Of a stretch of DNA of 50,571 bases, positions 1 to 8,233 are shown piece after piece (within the stretch, counting starts at the first letter, position 1; every line of letters begins with the position of its first letter). The stretch comes from Anaerolineaceae bacterium UBA2274 (GTDB lineage: Bacteria; Chloroflexota; Anaerolineae; Anaerolineales; Anaerolineaceae): the NCBI GenBank assembly GCA_002347705.1, contig DDWY01000095.1, positions 1-50,571 on the forward strand. Direction: 5' to 3'. Below the pieces are notes generated by a model. It made no database searches and had not been told where the DNA came from. It was given only the letters and a program-made list of their open reading frames with translations. The position numbers and the translations under genes were made by a program.

Positions 1-938
1 CTGGCGCGGATGCCGCCAAGTTCCAAAACTTTCGCGGTCCTGAAATCGTTTCGGATTATGGCTTCAGCCATATGAACTCGCAGGTTTCACACCAGGCAAA
101 ATGGAAAAAAACTGTCACCCAGGTATACAACGAAGCCTCCGTGCCTTTCGACTGGACGCCAATCCTCAAGGAAGAATGCGACAAAGTGGGCATCACTTAC
201 TTCTCCTCCCCCTACGACTTTGACGCTGTTGACATGCTCGACCCCTTTGTGCCTGCTTACAAAATTGGCTCCGGCGACATCACCTGGATCGAAGCCTGTT
301 TGCACATGGCGCGCAAGGGCAAGCCTGTCCTGCTCGCCACAGGCGCTTCCACCATTGGCGACGTTCAACGCGCGGTGGATGCCATCCTGCCAGTAAACCC
401 GCAACTTGTGCTGATGCAGTGCAACACCAACTACACCGCCGCCGACGGCAACTTCGACAATATCCACCTCAACGTGCTCAAAACCTACCGCCAGATGTGG
501 CCGGACCTCATCCTGGGGCTTAGCGATCATACCCACGGGCATGCAACCGTTCTTGGAGCGGTTGCTTTGGGCGCGCGCGTGGTGGAGAAACACTTCACCG
601 ATGATAACAACCGCGAAGGTCCTGACCATGCCTTTGCCATGAACCCCACCAGTTGGGCTGAGATGGTCACTGCAACCCGCCAGTTGGAACGCGCGCTGGG
701 CTCGGCAAACAAAACCATCGCGGAAAACGAGCACGATACGGTTGTGGTGCAGCGCCGCTGCCTGCGTGCCGCGCGGGATATCAAAGCTGGGCAGACGCTG
801 ACCCGCGAGATGATCGACGTTTTACGCCCTGCCACGCCCGGTGCCATTATGCCTTATGATATCGAACAGGTTGTTGGGCGCGCCGCCCGCCAGGATATTC
901 CTGCCGGGCAGGAACTGCGCTGGACACAGCTTGGATAG
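1..938 (+). CDS. neuB: N-acetylneuraminate/nonulosonate synthase (NeuB family), 5' end outside window
   Basis: This enzyme family condenses phosphoenolpyruvate with an N-acyl hexosamine to make a nonulosonic acid in the cytoplasm. The reading frame is open from base 3 and begins with GADAAKFQ, a motif near the N-terminus of NeuB proteins, so the gene starts upstream and the Met at 72 is internal. The visible part has the TIM-barrel motifs (KIGSGDITW, LATGAST, GLSDHT, VEKHFT) and a complete C-terminal SAF domain (from RRCLRAARDI on). It is followed after 6 nt by a glycosyltransferase. A second, SAF-less NeuB lies at 9452. The exact sugar product (sialic, legionaminic or other) cannot be read from the sequence. 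Confidence 0.9.
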   Translation, partial: GADAAKFQNFRGPEIVSDYGFSHMNSQVSHQAKWKKTVTQVYNEASVPFDWTPILKEECDKVGITYFSSPYDFDAVDMLDPFVPAYKIGSGDITWIEACLHMARKGKPVLLATGASTIGDVQRAVDAILPVNPQLVLMQCNTNYTAADGNFDNIHLNVLKTYRQMWPDLILGLSDHTHGHATVLGAVALGARVVEKHFTDDNNREGPDHAFAMNPTSWAEMVTATRQLERALGSANKTIAENEHDTVVVQRRCLRAARDIKAGQTLTREMIDVLRPATPGAIMPYDIEQVVGRAARQDIPAGQELRWTQLG

Positions 939-944
939 GAACTG

Positions 945-2060
945 ATGCGCATTTTGTACTTCACCCGTGCCGATTCTGTGCACGATCAACGCTTTATGGC
1001 AGCCCTGGCGGAAAGCGGGCATGAGGGTTTCGTGCTGCGCCTTCTCCCCGGGGAGTACCCCACACCCAGCGGCATCAAAACGCTGGAGTGGAGCGGCAGC
1101 AAAAACCAGTTGACTGAAAACGATATCCCCCGCCTCAACCAGGAGCTTAGCGATCTGCTCAAGGAAGTTCAACCAGACCTGGTGCATGCAGGACCCCTGC
1201 AGGACTTGGCGTTTCTGGTCGCAAGGACCGGTTTCAAACCGCTCTTGAGCATGAGTTGGGGATTTGACCTGATGCACGATGTTTTGGTAAGCCCGGATGC
1301 CGCTGAAAAAGCACGTTTCGCCCTCGGGCACTCCGCGCGCCTGATCACAGATGCCCACTGCTCCGCCGCACAAGCGGTGCACCTGGGCTTTGACCCCGAG
1401 AAAATTTGCATTTTCCCCTGGGGGGTTGATCTGGCTCACTTCACACCAGCTTCTGCCCGCGTCCGCGGCACGGTCTGGCGCGAACGGCAAGGCTGGGGCG
1501 ATAAGAGTGTGCTGCTCTGCCTGCGCAGTTGGGAACCCAACTATGGGGTGGATGTTTTGCTTCATGCTTTCGTTGAAGCAGCCCAAAAGGACGACAGTCT
1601 GCGCCTGATCCTGCTCGGAGATGGCAGTCAGCGCGAGCAATTGCTCTCCATCCTGGAAGAAGCTAAAGTGAACGACAAGGTCTTTTTGGGTGGGCGCGTG
1701 CCCAACCAGGACCTGATCACCTATTATGGAGCGGCAGATATTTACGTTACGCCCAGCCACGTGGATGGCTCATCGGTTTCCCTGATGGAAGCCATGGCAT
1801 GCGCTTTGCCCACCATCGCGTCAGACATTCCAGCCAACGCTGAGTGGATCGCTGAGGGGCAAACCGGCTGGTTATTCCCCGATGGAGATCACCACGCCCT
1901 GGCAGAACTGCTCTTACAAACCTCATCATCCGATCTCTCTTCTGTCGGAAAGCGCGCGCGCAAAGTTGCCGAAAAACGCGCTGACTGGCAGCGGAATAAA
2001 CAATTGCTGTTCCTGTGCTGGGAACAAGCCCTGACCTCTTCAAAAGGAGCGTCTCAATGA
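945..2060 (+). CDS. Glycosyltransferase family 4 (GT-B fold)
   Basis: A 371-residue retaining glycosyltransferase of the GT4/GT1 superfamily, expected to add a sugar from a nucleotide donor to a growing surface glycan at the cytoplasmic membrane face. The N-terminal half is an acceptor-type Rossmann domain. The C-terminal half has the donor-site features: LLLGDGSQREQL-like strand-loop, VFLGGRVPNQDL, then TPSHVDGSSVSLMEAM, which is the position of the usual E-x7-E motif (first Glu replaced by Asp/Gly context), and ALPTIASDIPANAEWI. It starts 6 nt after neuB and its stop overlaps the next start (ATGA), so it is translationally coupled. Donor and acceptor are unknown. Confidence 0.85.
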   Translation: MRILYFTRADSVHDQRFMAALAESGHEGFVLRLLPGEYPTPSGIKTLEWSGSKNQLTENDIPRLNQELSDLLKEVQPDLVHAGPLQDLAFLVARTGFKPLLSMSWGFDLMHDVLVSPDAAEKARFALGHSARLITDAHCSAAQAVHLGFDPEKICIFPWGVDLAHFTPASARVRGTVWRERQGWGDKSVLLCLRSWEPNYGVDVLLHAFVEAAQKDDSLRLILLGDGSQREQLLSILEEAKVNDKVFLGGRVPNQDLITYYGAADIYVTPSHVDGSSVSLMEAMACALPTIASDIPANAEWIAEGQTGWLFPDGDHHALAELLLQTSSSDLSSVGKRARKVAEKRADWQRNKQLLFLCWEQALTSSKGASQ

Positions 2061-2704
2061 AAATTAGAATCCTGCTTATCCTCTTGGGCCTGATGATTCT
2101 TACTACAGCCTGCAATCTGCCTTCCTTTGGCACAAAAGATACGCCTGTTCCCCCAACGCCAACTCCCACCCCCGACACCGGCATGCAGCTTTACTACGGC
2201 ACCGGCATGCAGATCATGCTGCCCAAATCTTATATATCCGAAGATATCGACAGCGCCTTGCCAACGATCATTGCCACGATCAAGGATTTTGTGGGCGGCG
2301 AGTCTGGCCCGCTTTCAGGCCTGGTGGACAGCATTGAAGGCAATATCGGTTGGTATGGCTATGACGGTGGGACGGCTGCGATCTATCCCACCCGCCTGAT
2401 CATCCTGCGCAACAAGGCCTTCTCGAAATTGCCAGTCAGTATGATCACTATGGGGCTCGAGCAAGTCCTTGGCGGTGATTCTGCCATGGTAGACAGCGAC
2501 TCGGTCAAACTTGGCGGTCGCAATATCACACGCCTGAGCTATTCCAAGGACTCGAGCGCCTGGGTAGCCTACCTGTTTAAGGAAGCGGATTACCTCTGGA
2601 TGGCGCTTTATCTCACCACACCAGCCAACATGGCCGCTGAGATGACCAACTTTGAGCTTAGCGTGGGTTCGATCCAGATCGACGCAGTTCAGCCGGCACC
2701 CTAA
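2057..2704 (+). CDS. Secreted lipoprotein with Pro-Thr linker, unknown function
   Basis: A 215-residue protein with a signal peptide and lipobox (LTTAC, lipidated Cys19), followed by a low-complexity PPTPTPTP linker and a globular domain of about 170 residues that I do not recognise. It should sit on the outer face of the membrane. The start at 2057 is chosen because it follows AAAGGAG with proper spacing and gives a clean signal peptide. An upstream Met at 2015 lies inside the previous gene and would spoil the signal. Such PT linkers are typical of Chloroflexota lipoproteins and are possible O-glycosylation sites. It is an odd member of an operon otherwise made of cytoplasmic sugar enzymes. 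Confidence 0.8.
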   Translation: MKIRILLILLGLMILTTACNLPSFGTKDTPVPPTPTPTPDTGMQLYYGTGMQIMLPKSYISEDIDSALPTIIATIKDFVGGESGPLSGLVDSIEGNIGWYGYDGGTAAIYPTRLIILRNKAFSKLPVSMITMGLEQVLGGDSAMVDSDSVKLGGRNITRLSYSKDSSAWVAYLFKEADYLWMALYLTTPANMAAEMTNFELSVGSIQIDAVQPAP

Positions 2705-2713
2705 CGGAGCAAT

Positions 2714-3535
2714 GTGAGCGAACAAAAGACTGTTGCGATCATCCAGGCCCGTATGAGCTCCTCGCGCCTGCCAGGCAAAGTTCTGCGCCTGGTGGGAAGC
2801 CAGCCGATGTTGGCACGCGTTGTGGCACGCGCCAGTCGCGCCAGCCTGGTGGAAGAGGTTATGGTGGCAACCACCACTGATCCCAGCGATGAGCCAATTG
2901 CCGAATTCTGCGAAAAGGCAGGGATTACCTGCTTCAGGGGTGACCTCTACGACGTGTTGGACCGCTATTACCAGGCTGCCAGGCTTAGCGGCGCGGGTGT
3001 GGTGGTGAGACTGACCGCGGATTGCCCATTCATCGACCCGGAAGAGATCGATCGAACCATCACCCATTTCCATCTGACCTGCGCAGACTTCACCGCGAAC
3101 CGCCTGCCTCCACCTTTCAGACGCACAAGCGCCATAGGCATGGATACAGAGGTGGTCTCATTTGCCGCGCTTGAACGCGCCTGGCAGGAAGCCACTCAGC
3201 CTTTTGAACGCGAACACGTCATGCCCTACCTCTACGACATGCCCGGTCGTTTCAAGATCAGCGTCGCCGATTGGAATAAAGACCTCAGCCATTTGCGGTT
3301 TACGGTCGACACGCCTGAAGATCTCGAGCTTGCCAACCAGGTTTATGCAGCTTTCGATGACCATGACGATTTCACCCTGCAAGACCTGCTGGCTGCCAAC
3401 GCGCGCCATCCTGAATGGCAGGCCCAGTTGGCTGGAATAAAACACAAGGACCTTTTTGAGGTTGATGAACGTGCCGAAGGGCTGGACCAGGGGCAAACAG
3501 CAGAAAGAAATGAGCCTCCACATGACAGCGATTAA
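2714..3535 (+). CDS. SpsF-like cytidylyltransferase (CMP-sugar synthetase family)
   Basis: A 273-residue nucleotidyltransferase of the SpsF/KdsB-like group, which activates acidic sugars or related compounds with CTP. The N-terminus has the signature AIIQARMSSSRLPGKVL, and VVRLTADCPFIDP is the usual metal/nucleotide-binding stretch with Asp residues. FTVDTPEDLELA lies near the C-terminus. The start is GTG at 2714 after ACGGAGC; the overlapping ATG at 2712 runs straight into a stop. The last 35 or so residues are poor in recognisable structure and overlap the start of the next gene. In this operon it could activate a sugar different from those handled by the two NeuA-type enzymes. Confidence 0.85.
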   Translation: MSEQKTVAIIQARMSSSRLPGKVLRLVGSQPMLARVVARASRASLVEEVMVATTTDPSDEPIAEFCEKAGITCFRGDLYDVLDRYYQAARLSGAGVVVRLTADCPFIDPEEIDRTITHFHLTCADFTANRLPPPFRRTSAIGMDTEVVSFAALERAWQEATQPFEREHVMPYLYDMPGRFKISVADWNKDLSHLRFTVDTPEDLELANQVYAAFDDHDDFTLQDLLAANARHPEWQAQLAGIKHKDLFEVDERAEGLDQGQTAERNEPPHDSD

Positions 3536-4424
3536 GCCCGCATCTGAACTCCATTGTCCGCTTTGCGGAAAATCAAAAGCCACAGTCATTTCCGAGATGG
3601 ACTCGTTTGGCTTCAATGTCCGATATTACCTCTGCCAGACTTGCGGTTTTGTCTATCAAAACCCGGGCGAGAGCGCTGCGGCGGATCCGGCTTTTTACGA
3701 AGAAACTTATCGCAAGCTTTACCAGGCAACCGAAGAACCCACCGCCAAAGACTTGCGCCAGCAGCTGCTGCGCGCGGAATACCAGCTCAATCTACTGCAG
3801 CAGCACGGCGTCTGCCGGCTGTGGCGCGCGCTGGATATTGGCGCATCTTCCGGCACCTTGATGCAAACCATCCACGAAGCTTACGGACCGGAAATGATCG
3901 GTGTGGAACCGGGCAATGCCTACCGCAAGTTGGCGGAAGAAAAGGGCTTCAAACTTTACGCCTCCATCGAGCAGCTCCGAAGCAACGAAACAGCTAAATT
4001 TGACCTGGTGACCATGATGCACGTGCTCGAACACCTCGAAGACCCGCTGGGAACACTGAGAGAGATCAGGACCGCCCTGTTGGAGGATCATGGCTTTTTG
4101 CTGGTGGAGGTACCTAACTTTTACGCGCACGACTCCTATGAACTGGCACATTTGAGCTGCTTTACCGAACACAGCCTGAGTGAAATGCTCAAGCAGGCTG
4201 GTTATAAGATCATGCACACGCGCAAGCACGGCTATCCGCGCTCGGAGACACTCGAGCTTTACCTGGCTGTACTTGCCCGCCCAGAGACTGACACGGATGA
4301 GACTTTAGCGATAATTCCCGAAAGGAACGTTGCTCTCAAACGCACCTTGGGCACGCTCAAACGGAAATTGCTGAGCAAACTCATGCCGGGCAAAACCTGG
4401 CTGCCCCTGGAGGACAAAGCCTGA
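3510..4424 (+). CDS. Class I SAM methyltransferase with N-terminal zinc ribbon
   Basis: About 304 residues. The N-terminus carries two CxxC pairs (CPLCGKS and CQTCGFVYQNP), a zinc-ribbon arrangement common in sugar C- or O-methyltransferases. A SAM-binding Rossmann domain follows (LDIGASSGTLM, then VTMMHVLEHLEDP and FLLVEVPNF). The substrate is probably a nucleotide sugar or glycan sugar, given the operon. The start is uncertain: ATG 3510 or 3522 would each overlap the cytidylyltransferase only slightly, while the frame is open back to a TTG at 3456. I prefer 3510, although its ribosome site (CAGAAAGAA) is weak. The stop overlaps the next ATG by one base. Confidence 0.85.
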   Translation: MSLHMTAIKPASELHCPLCGKSKATVISEMDSFGFNVRYYLCQTCGFVYQNPGESAAADPAFYEETYRKLYQATEEPTAKDLRQQLLRAEYQLNLLQQHGVCRLWRALDIGASSGTLMQTIHEAYGPEMIGVEPGNAYRKLAEEKGFKLYASIEQLRSNETAKFDLVTMMHVLEHLEDPLGTLREIRTALLEDHGFLLVEVPNFYAHDSYELAHLSCFTEHSLSEMLKQAGYKIMHTRKHGYPRSETLELYLAVLARPETDTDETLAIIPERNVALKRTLGTLKRKLLSKLMPGKTWLPLEDKA

Positions 4425-5377
4425 TGCCGCCCATCCTGACCCTCTTCACGGCTCCCAAGCCCTTCACCAACCCGCACATTACTCTGATCCAGCGCAACGC
4501 GCTTAAAAGCTGGCAGGCACTGGGAGAGGCGGTTGAGATTGTGTTGATTGGCACCGATGAGGGCATCGCGGAAGTTGCCGCTGAGTTCGGCTTCCGGCAT
4601 CTGCCAGATGTACCCGTCAACTCGCTTGGCACGCCCCTCATCAGCGGCATCTTCAAGCTCGGCCGCGAGGCGAACCAAAGCCCGTTGCTGGCTTATGTCA
4701 ATGCCGATATCATCCTTTTCCCCGAATTTTTGGACGTCACTCAGCAAGTTGCGGCAAAATTGCCAAAGTTTCTGCTGGTGGGGCAGCGCTGGGATTTGGA
4801 AGTCAGCGAACCATTAACCTTCGAGGGCGATTGGGTTGAACCTCTGCGCCGGCGTACCTGGCGGGATGGCAAACTGCACGAGCGGGCTGGGAGCGACTAT
4901 TTCGTTTTCCCTCGCGCGTGTTTCCAGCATATCCCGGATTTCACGGTCGGGCGTGCGGGCTGGGATAACTGGATGATCTTCAAAGCCCGGCAGGAAAACT
5001 GGCCGGTGGTGGACTGCACCTCCGACCTCGACATCATCCACCAAAATCACGACTACAGCCACCTGCCAAACGGACAGCCGCACTACCGACTGCCGGAAAC
5101 AGGTGAGAATATCCGCCTGGCAGGCGGACGGCGTACGATTTTTGATCTCAACGATGCTTCGCATCGCCTGGTCCACGGCAATCTAGAAGCCATGCCGCGC
5201 GACTGGAAAGGCAAACTGCGCGAGTTCCAGAACCGCCCAATGCTCAAAAATAACAATTTTGCGCTCACCCAGCTACTCTTCACCCTGTTTCAACCGAAGC
5301 GGGCCTGGGTTGAGTTCTGGAAGAACCGGGAGATGCAAAAAATTATGCTGTCATCCCGGGATTTGGCATCTAAATAG
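4424..5377 (+). CDS. Putative GT-A glycosyltransferase
   Basis: A 317-residue protein with a GT-A-like nucleotide-sugar transferase layout. The first strand (ILTLFTAPKPF) is followed by an acceptor helix, then YVNADIILFPEF, where NAD takes the place of the usual DxD metal site. Near the C-terminus is IHQNHDYSHLPNG, which recurs in a poorly characterised group of bacterial and plant GT-A-like proteins. There is no signal peptide or clear membrane segment. It starts within the stop of the methyltransferase (TGATG), so translation is coupled. The assignment to glycosyltransferases is by fold-level resemblance and context; donor and acceptor are unknown. Confidence 0.65.
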   Translation: MPPILTLFTAPKPFTNPHITLIQRNALKSWQALGEAVEIVLIGTDEGIAEVAAEFGFRHLPDVPVNSLGTPLISGIFKLGREANQSPLLAYVNADIILFPEFLDVTQQVAAKLPKFLLVGQRWDLEVSEPLTFEGDWVEPLRRRTWRDGKLHERAGSDYFVFPRACFQHIPDFTVGRAGWDNWMIFKARQENWPVVDCTSDLDIIHQNHDYSHLPNGQPHYRLPETGENIRLAGGRRTIFDLNDASHRLVHGNLEAMPRDWKGKLREFQNRPMLKNNNFALTQLLFTLFQPKRAWVEFWKNREMQKIMLSSRDLASK

Positions 5378-5388
5378 AGGAGTTGGCT

Positions 5389-6354
5389 ATGCGAGTTGGG
5401 CAAAATCCTGCAAAAACAGTTAAAGAAGTAGCAAAGCCGAAGCGGATCACGGTTGCTGTGCTGAACTACATCCCATTCATGAGCGGCTTCTTCGCGGAAA
5501 CCTTCGACGTGCTCAAGCTCTGCCTCGGCAGCATCTGGGAGAACAGCGATTTGCCCTATGACCTGCTGGTGTTCGACAACGCGTCCTGCCCGGAGGTGCG
5601 AGAATACCTGGTGCAGAAGCAGCAAGAGGGCAAGATCCAGTTCCTGATCCTTTCGGACACCAACCTGGGCAAGGGCGGCGCATGGAACATCATGCTGGCT
5701 GCCGCTCCAGGAGAGGTCATCGCCTACACGGATAATGATTGCTACTTTTTTCCGGGCTGGCTTTCCAACTCGCTCAAAGTTCTCGAGACCTACCCCAACG
5801 TGGGCATGGTCACTTCCCGCCCGATTGCCAATGACAACGATTACAACTCCAGCACGGTTGCCTGGGCGCAGAGCGAACCCGAAGCAGAAATCCAGTTTGG
5901 CAAATTCCTGAAATGGGAAGATTTATTCTCTTTTGTTTCCAGTCTCGGCGTTACCGAGGAAGATGCCCAACAGCGATATGCCGTTCTTGAGGATGCTACT
6001 CTTTCGTACAAGGGCGTGCCCGCCTACCTGGGAGCGATCCATTATCAATTCCTGGCATACAAACACGTTTTGCAGCAGTTCCTGCCATTTGATATGGATC
6101 GTCCCATGGGGCAGGTGCAGCGCCTGGATGGCAAGGTCAACGATGCCGGCTATCTGCGCCTGATGACTGCCACGCCTTATATGCAGAACATGAGCAACCA
6201 GGTTCCGGACTGGGTCAAGCAAGAGACACAAAAAATTGCCAGCAAGGTGCCGGAAAAGAAAAGCGGTTTCCAGCTGAAGAACCTGCGCGTCATCAAGTGG
6301 CCTCTGATGCGCCTTTATGATTGGATCTTCAAAATTTACTGGAGAGAAGAATAG
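5389..6354 (+). CDS. Glycosyltransferase family 2
   Basis: A 321-residue inverting glycosyltransferase. The N-terminal GT-A domain shows LLVFDNASCPEVREYL and GKGGAWNIMLAAAPGEVIAY, then TDNDCYFFPGW with the acidic metal-binding segment (D-N-D). The C-terminus is basic and aromatic (RVIKWPLMRLYDWIFKIYW), which suggests peripheral contact with the membrane. The start at 5389 follows AGAGGAG by six bases and is preferred to the upstream TTG at 5383. It sits 11 nt after the preceding gene in the same operon. The acceptor is unknown. Confidence 0.85.
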   Translation: MRVGQNPAKTVKEVAKPKRITVAVLNYIPFMSGFFAETFDVLKLCLGSIWENSDLPYDLLVFDNASCPEVREYLVQKQQEGKIQFLILSDTNLGKGGAWNIMLAAAPGEVIAYTDNDCYFFPGWLSNSLKVLETYPNVGMVTSRPIANDNDYNSSTVAWAQSEPEAEIQFGKFLKWEDLFSFVSSLGVTEEDAQQRYAVLEDATLSYKGVPAYLGAIHYQFLAYKHVLQQFLPFDMDRPMGQVQRLDGKVNDAGYLRLMTATPYMQNMSNQVPDWVKQETQKIASKVPEKKSGFQLKNLRVIKWPLMRLYDWIFKIYWREE

Positions 6355-6380
6355 CTTCCCACCAGGTAATGGAGAGATAG

Positions 6381-7373
6381 ATGAAATTCTTGATTTCAGG
6401 CTTAGGTTCCATCGGCAGACGCCATTTGCGCAATCTACGCGCGCTGGGGCAGGAAGACATCATCCTCTACCGCACCCATCAAGCCACCTTGCCAGACGTG
6501 GAGCTTGGCGATTTGCCAACTTTCACAGAGCTAAGCCTCGCGTTCGCCGAAAAACCGGATGGTGTCATCATCGCCAACCCTACCGCGCTGCATTTGGAAG
6601 TGGCAACAGCCGCCGCTAAGGCTGGCGCGGCACTGCTGATTGAAAAGCCGATATCCGACAGTCTCGCGGGGCTTGGCGAACTGCAATCAGCGCTCAAACT
6701 GAGCGATAAGCCGGCGATGGTGGGGTTTCACTTCCGCTTTCACCCGGTGCTGAACAGGGTCAAGACCCTGCTCGAGAGCGGTCAGCTTGGCAAGCCGCTC
6801 TCTGCCCGCGCCCACTGGGGTGAGTATCTCCCCGGCTGGCACCCCTGGGAGGACTACCGCCGCTCCTACGCTGCCCGCGCGGACCTTGGCGGGGGAGTAG
6901 TTAATACGCTTTCACACCCTTTGGACTATTTGCGCTGGCTGCTGGGAGAAGTCAAAAGCGTCAGCGCCTGGACTGGCAAGCTGAGCGAACTTGAGCTGGA
7001 CGTGGAAGATAACGCCGACATACTCCTGCGCTTTGCTGCAGGGGAGGCAGCTCGCGTGCATTTGGATTACTACCAACGCCCGCCTTCCCACACACTCGAG
7101 ATCACCTGCGAGGGTGGTCGAATCTGCTGGGATAACGCCAGCGGTGAAGCCAGTGTCTTCCATGGCCAAAGCGGCGCAACCGACCTGATGGTGCCTCCGG
7201 AAGGTTTTGAGCGCAACCAGATGTTTCTTGACGAAATGGCAACCTTTGTGCGCCTTTGTGAGGGTGAAACGCTGCCGCACTGCACACTCGCGGACGGTAT
7301 TCGGGCTCAGGAGCTTGTGCTGGCGATCAAACAGTCTGCCGCGCAAGACGGCTGCATGGTCAGGCTTGCCTGA
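6381..7373 (+). CDS. Gfo/Idh/MocA family oxidoreductase
   Basis: A 330-residue NAD(P)-dependent sugar dehydrogenase. The N-terminal Rossmann fold opens with ISGLGSIGRRHLRNL (GxGxxG), IANPTALH and LIEKPISD, where the EKP Lys is the conserved catalytic/cofactor residue of the family. The C-terminal half is the usual alpha/beta substrate domain, with GGGVVNTLSHPLDYLRWLLG containing the GG-x-DxG/H-D helix. Related genes occur in clusters for nonulosonic and other modified sugars, where they oxidise or epimerise a nucleotide sugar. The start follows GGAGAG. The next gene's frame opens at the stop codon. Confidence 0.88.
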   Translation: MKFLISGLGSIGRRHLRNLRALGQEDIILYRTHQATLPDVELGDLPTFTELSLAFAEKPDGVIIANPTALHLEVATAAAKAGAALLIEKPISDSLAGLGELQSALKLSDKPAMVGFHFRFHPVLNRVKTLLESGQLGKPLSARAHWGEYLPGWHPWEDYRRSYAARADLGGGVVNTLSHPLDYLRWLLGEVKSVSAWTGKLSELELDVEDNADILLRFAAGEAARVHLDYYQRPPSHTLEITCEGGRICWDNASGEASVFHGQSGATDLMVPPEGFERNQMFLDEMATFVRLCEGETLPHCTLADGIRAQELVLAIKQSAAQDGCMVRLA

Positions 7374-7408
7374 TGGTAGAATTCAAACGATATCAACACG
7401 AGGAAACC

Positions 7409-8233
7409 ATGAGTAATATCCTTGAAAAATTTGACCTCCACGGCAGAACAGCCGTCGTCACCGGCGGAGCTGGTCTTTTGGGGCGGCAGTTTTCGCTGGC
7501 TCTTGCCCAGGCAGGCGCCAACATCCTGGTAGCAGATCTGGCCCAAAGTGCTGCTGAATCCTACGCCCTCACCCTGCGCGAGCAGGGCTTGCGAGCTGAA
7601 GGCATCGGCGTGGACGTCACGGACCCCAATTCCACCCATGGGATGGCACAAGCCGCCCAGGAGATATTTGGCAGCCTCGACATTTTGGTCAACAGCGCCG
7701 CGCTTGACCCTAAGTTTGATCCTGCCAACGCCGGCGCGCAAGGTGCCAATGCTTTTGAAAGCTATTCGCTCGATTCCTGGCGCCAGGCGCTGGATGTCAA
7801 CCTGACGGGCATGTTCCTCGCCTCGCAGGCTGCCGTGCAGCCCATGCTGGCAGCAGGCAAGGGCGTGATTATTAATATCTGCTCCACCTACGGGTTGGCT
7901 GGTCCGGATCAGCGCCTTTACGAGCGCCCGGATGGCAGCCGTTCCTTCAAACCGGCTTACTACTCCGTCACCAAAGCCGGCGTGTTGGGTTTCACGCGCT
8001 ACCTGGCAGCCTATTATGCTGGCAAGAACATCCGCGTCAACGCCCTGACCCCTGGTGGGGTTTACAACGGGCACGATGAAATCTTCACAGCGCAATATTC
8101 TTCCCGCACCATCCTGGGGCGTATGGCAAACATCGATGAAATGAGTGCTGCCATGCTCTTCCTGTGTTCTGACGCCAGCAGCTATATGACCGGCAGCAAC
8201 CTGGTGGTCGATGGAGGTTGGACGGCATGGTAG
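7409..8233 (+). CDS. Short-chain dehydrogenase/reductase, PtmA-like
   Basis: A 274-residue classical SDR. It has TGGAGLLG (cofactor loop), LVNSAALDP (NxA position), ICSTYG (catalytic Ser region) and YYSVTKAG (Tyr-x3-Lys). The C-terminal GSNLVVDGGWTAW is typical. It resembles the SDR that accompanies NeuA/NeuB homologues in flagellin-type nonulosonic acid clusters (PtmA group), so a role in preparing or modifying the NulO precursor is inferred. The start at 7409 follows GAGGAAACC. A longer form from 7373, overlapping the previous stop, would add 12 non-conserved residues. Confidence 0.88.
   Translation: MSNILEKFDLHGRTAVVTGGAGLLGRQFSLALAQAGANILVADLAQSAAESYALTLREQGLRAEGIGVDVTDPNSTHGMAQAAQEIFGSLDILVNSAALDPKFDPANAGAQGANAFESYSLDSWRQALDVNLTGMFLASQAAVQPMLAAGKGVIINICSTYGLAGPDQRLYERPDGSRSFKPAYYSVTKAGVLGFTRYLAAYYAGKNIRVNALTPGGVYNGHDEIFTAQYSSRTILGRMANIDEMSAAMLFLCSDASSYMTGSNLVVDGGWTAW

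Noticed and set aside
822..1760. A 312-residue open frame on the minus strand
   Set aside because: It is a shadow of neuB and the GT4 gene, both of which have clear family motifs in the plus-strand frame; the shadow shows none.
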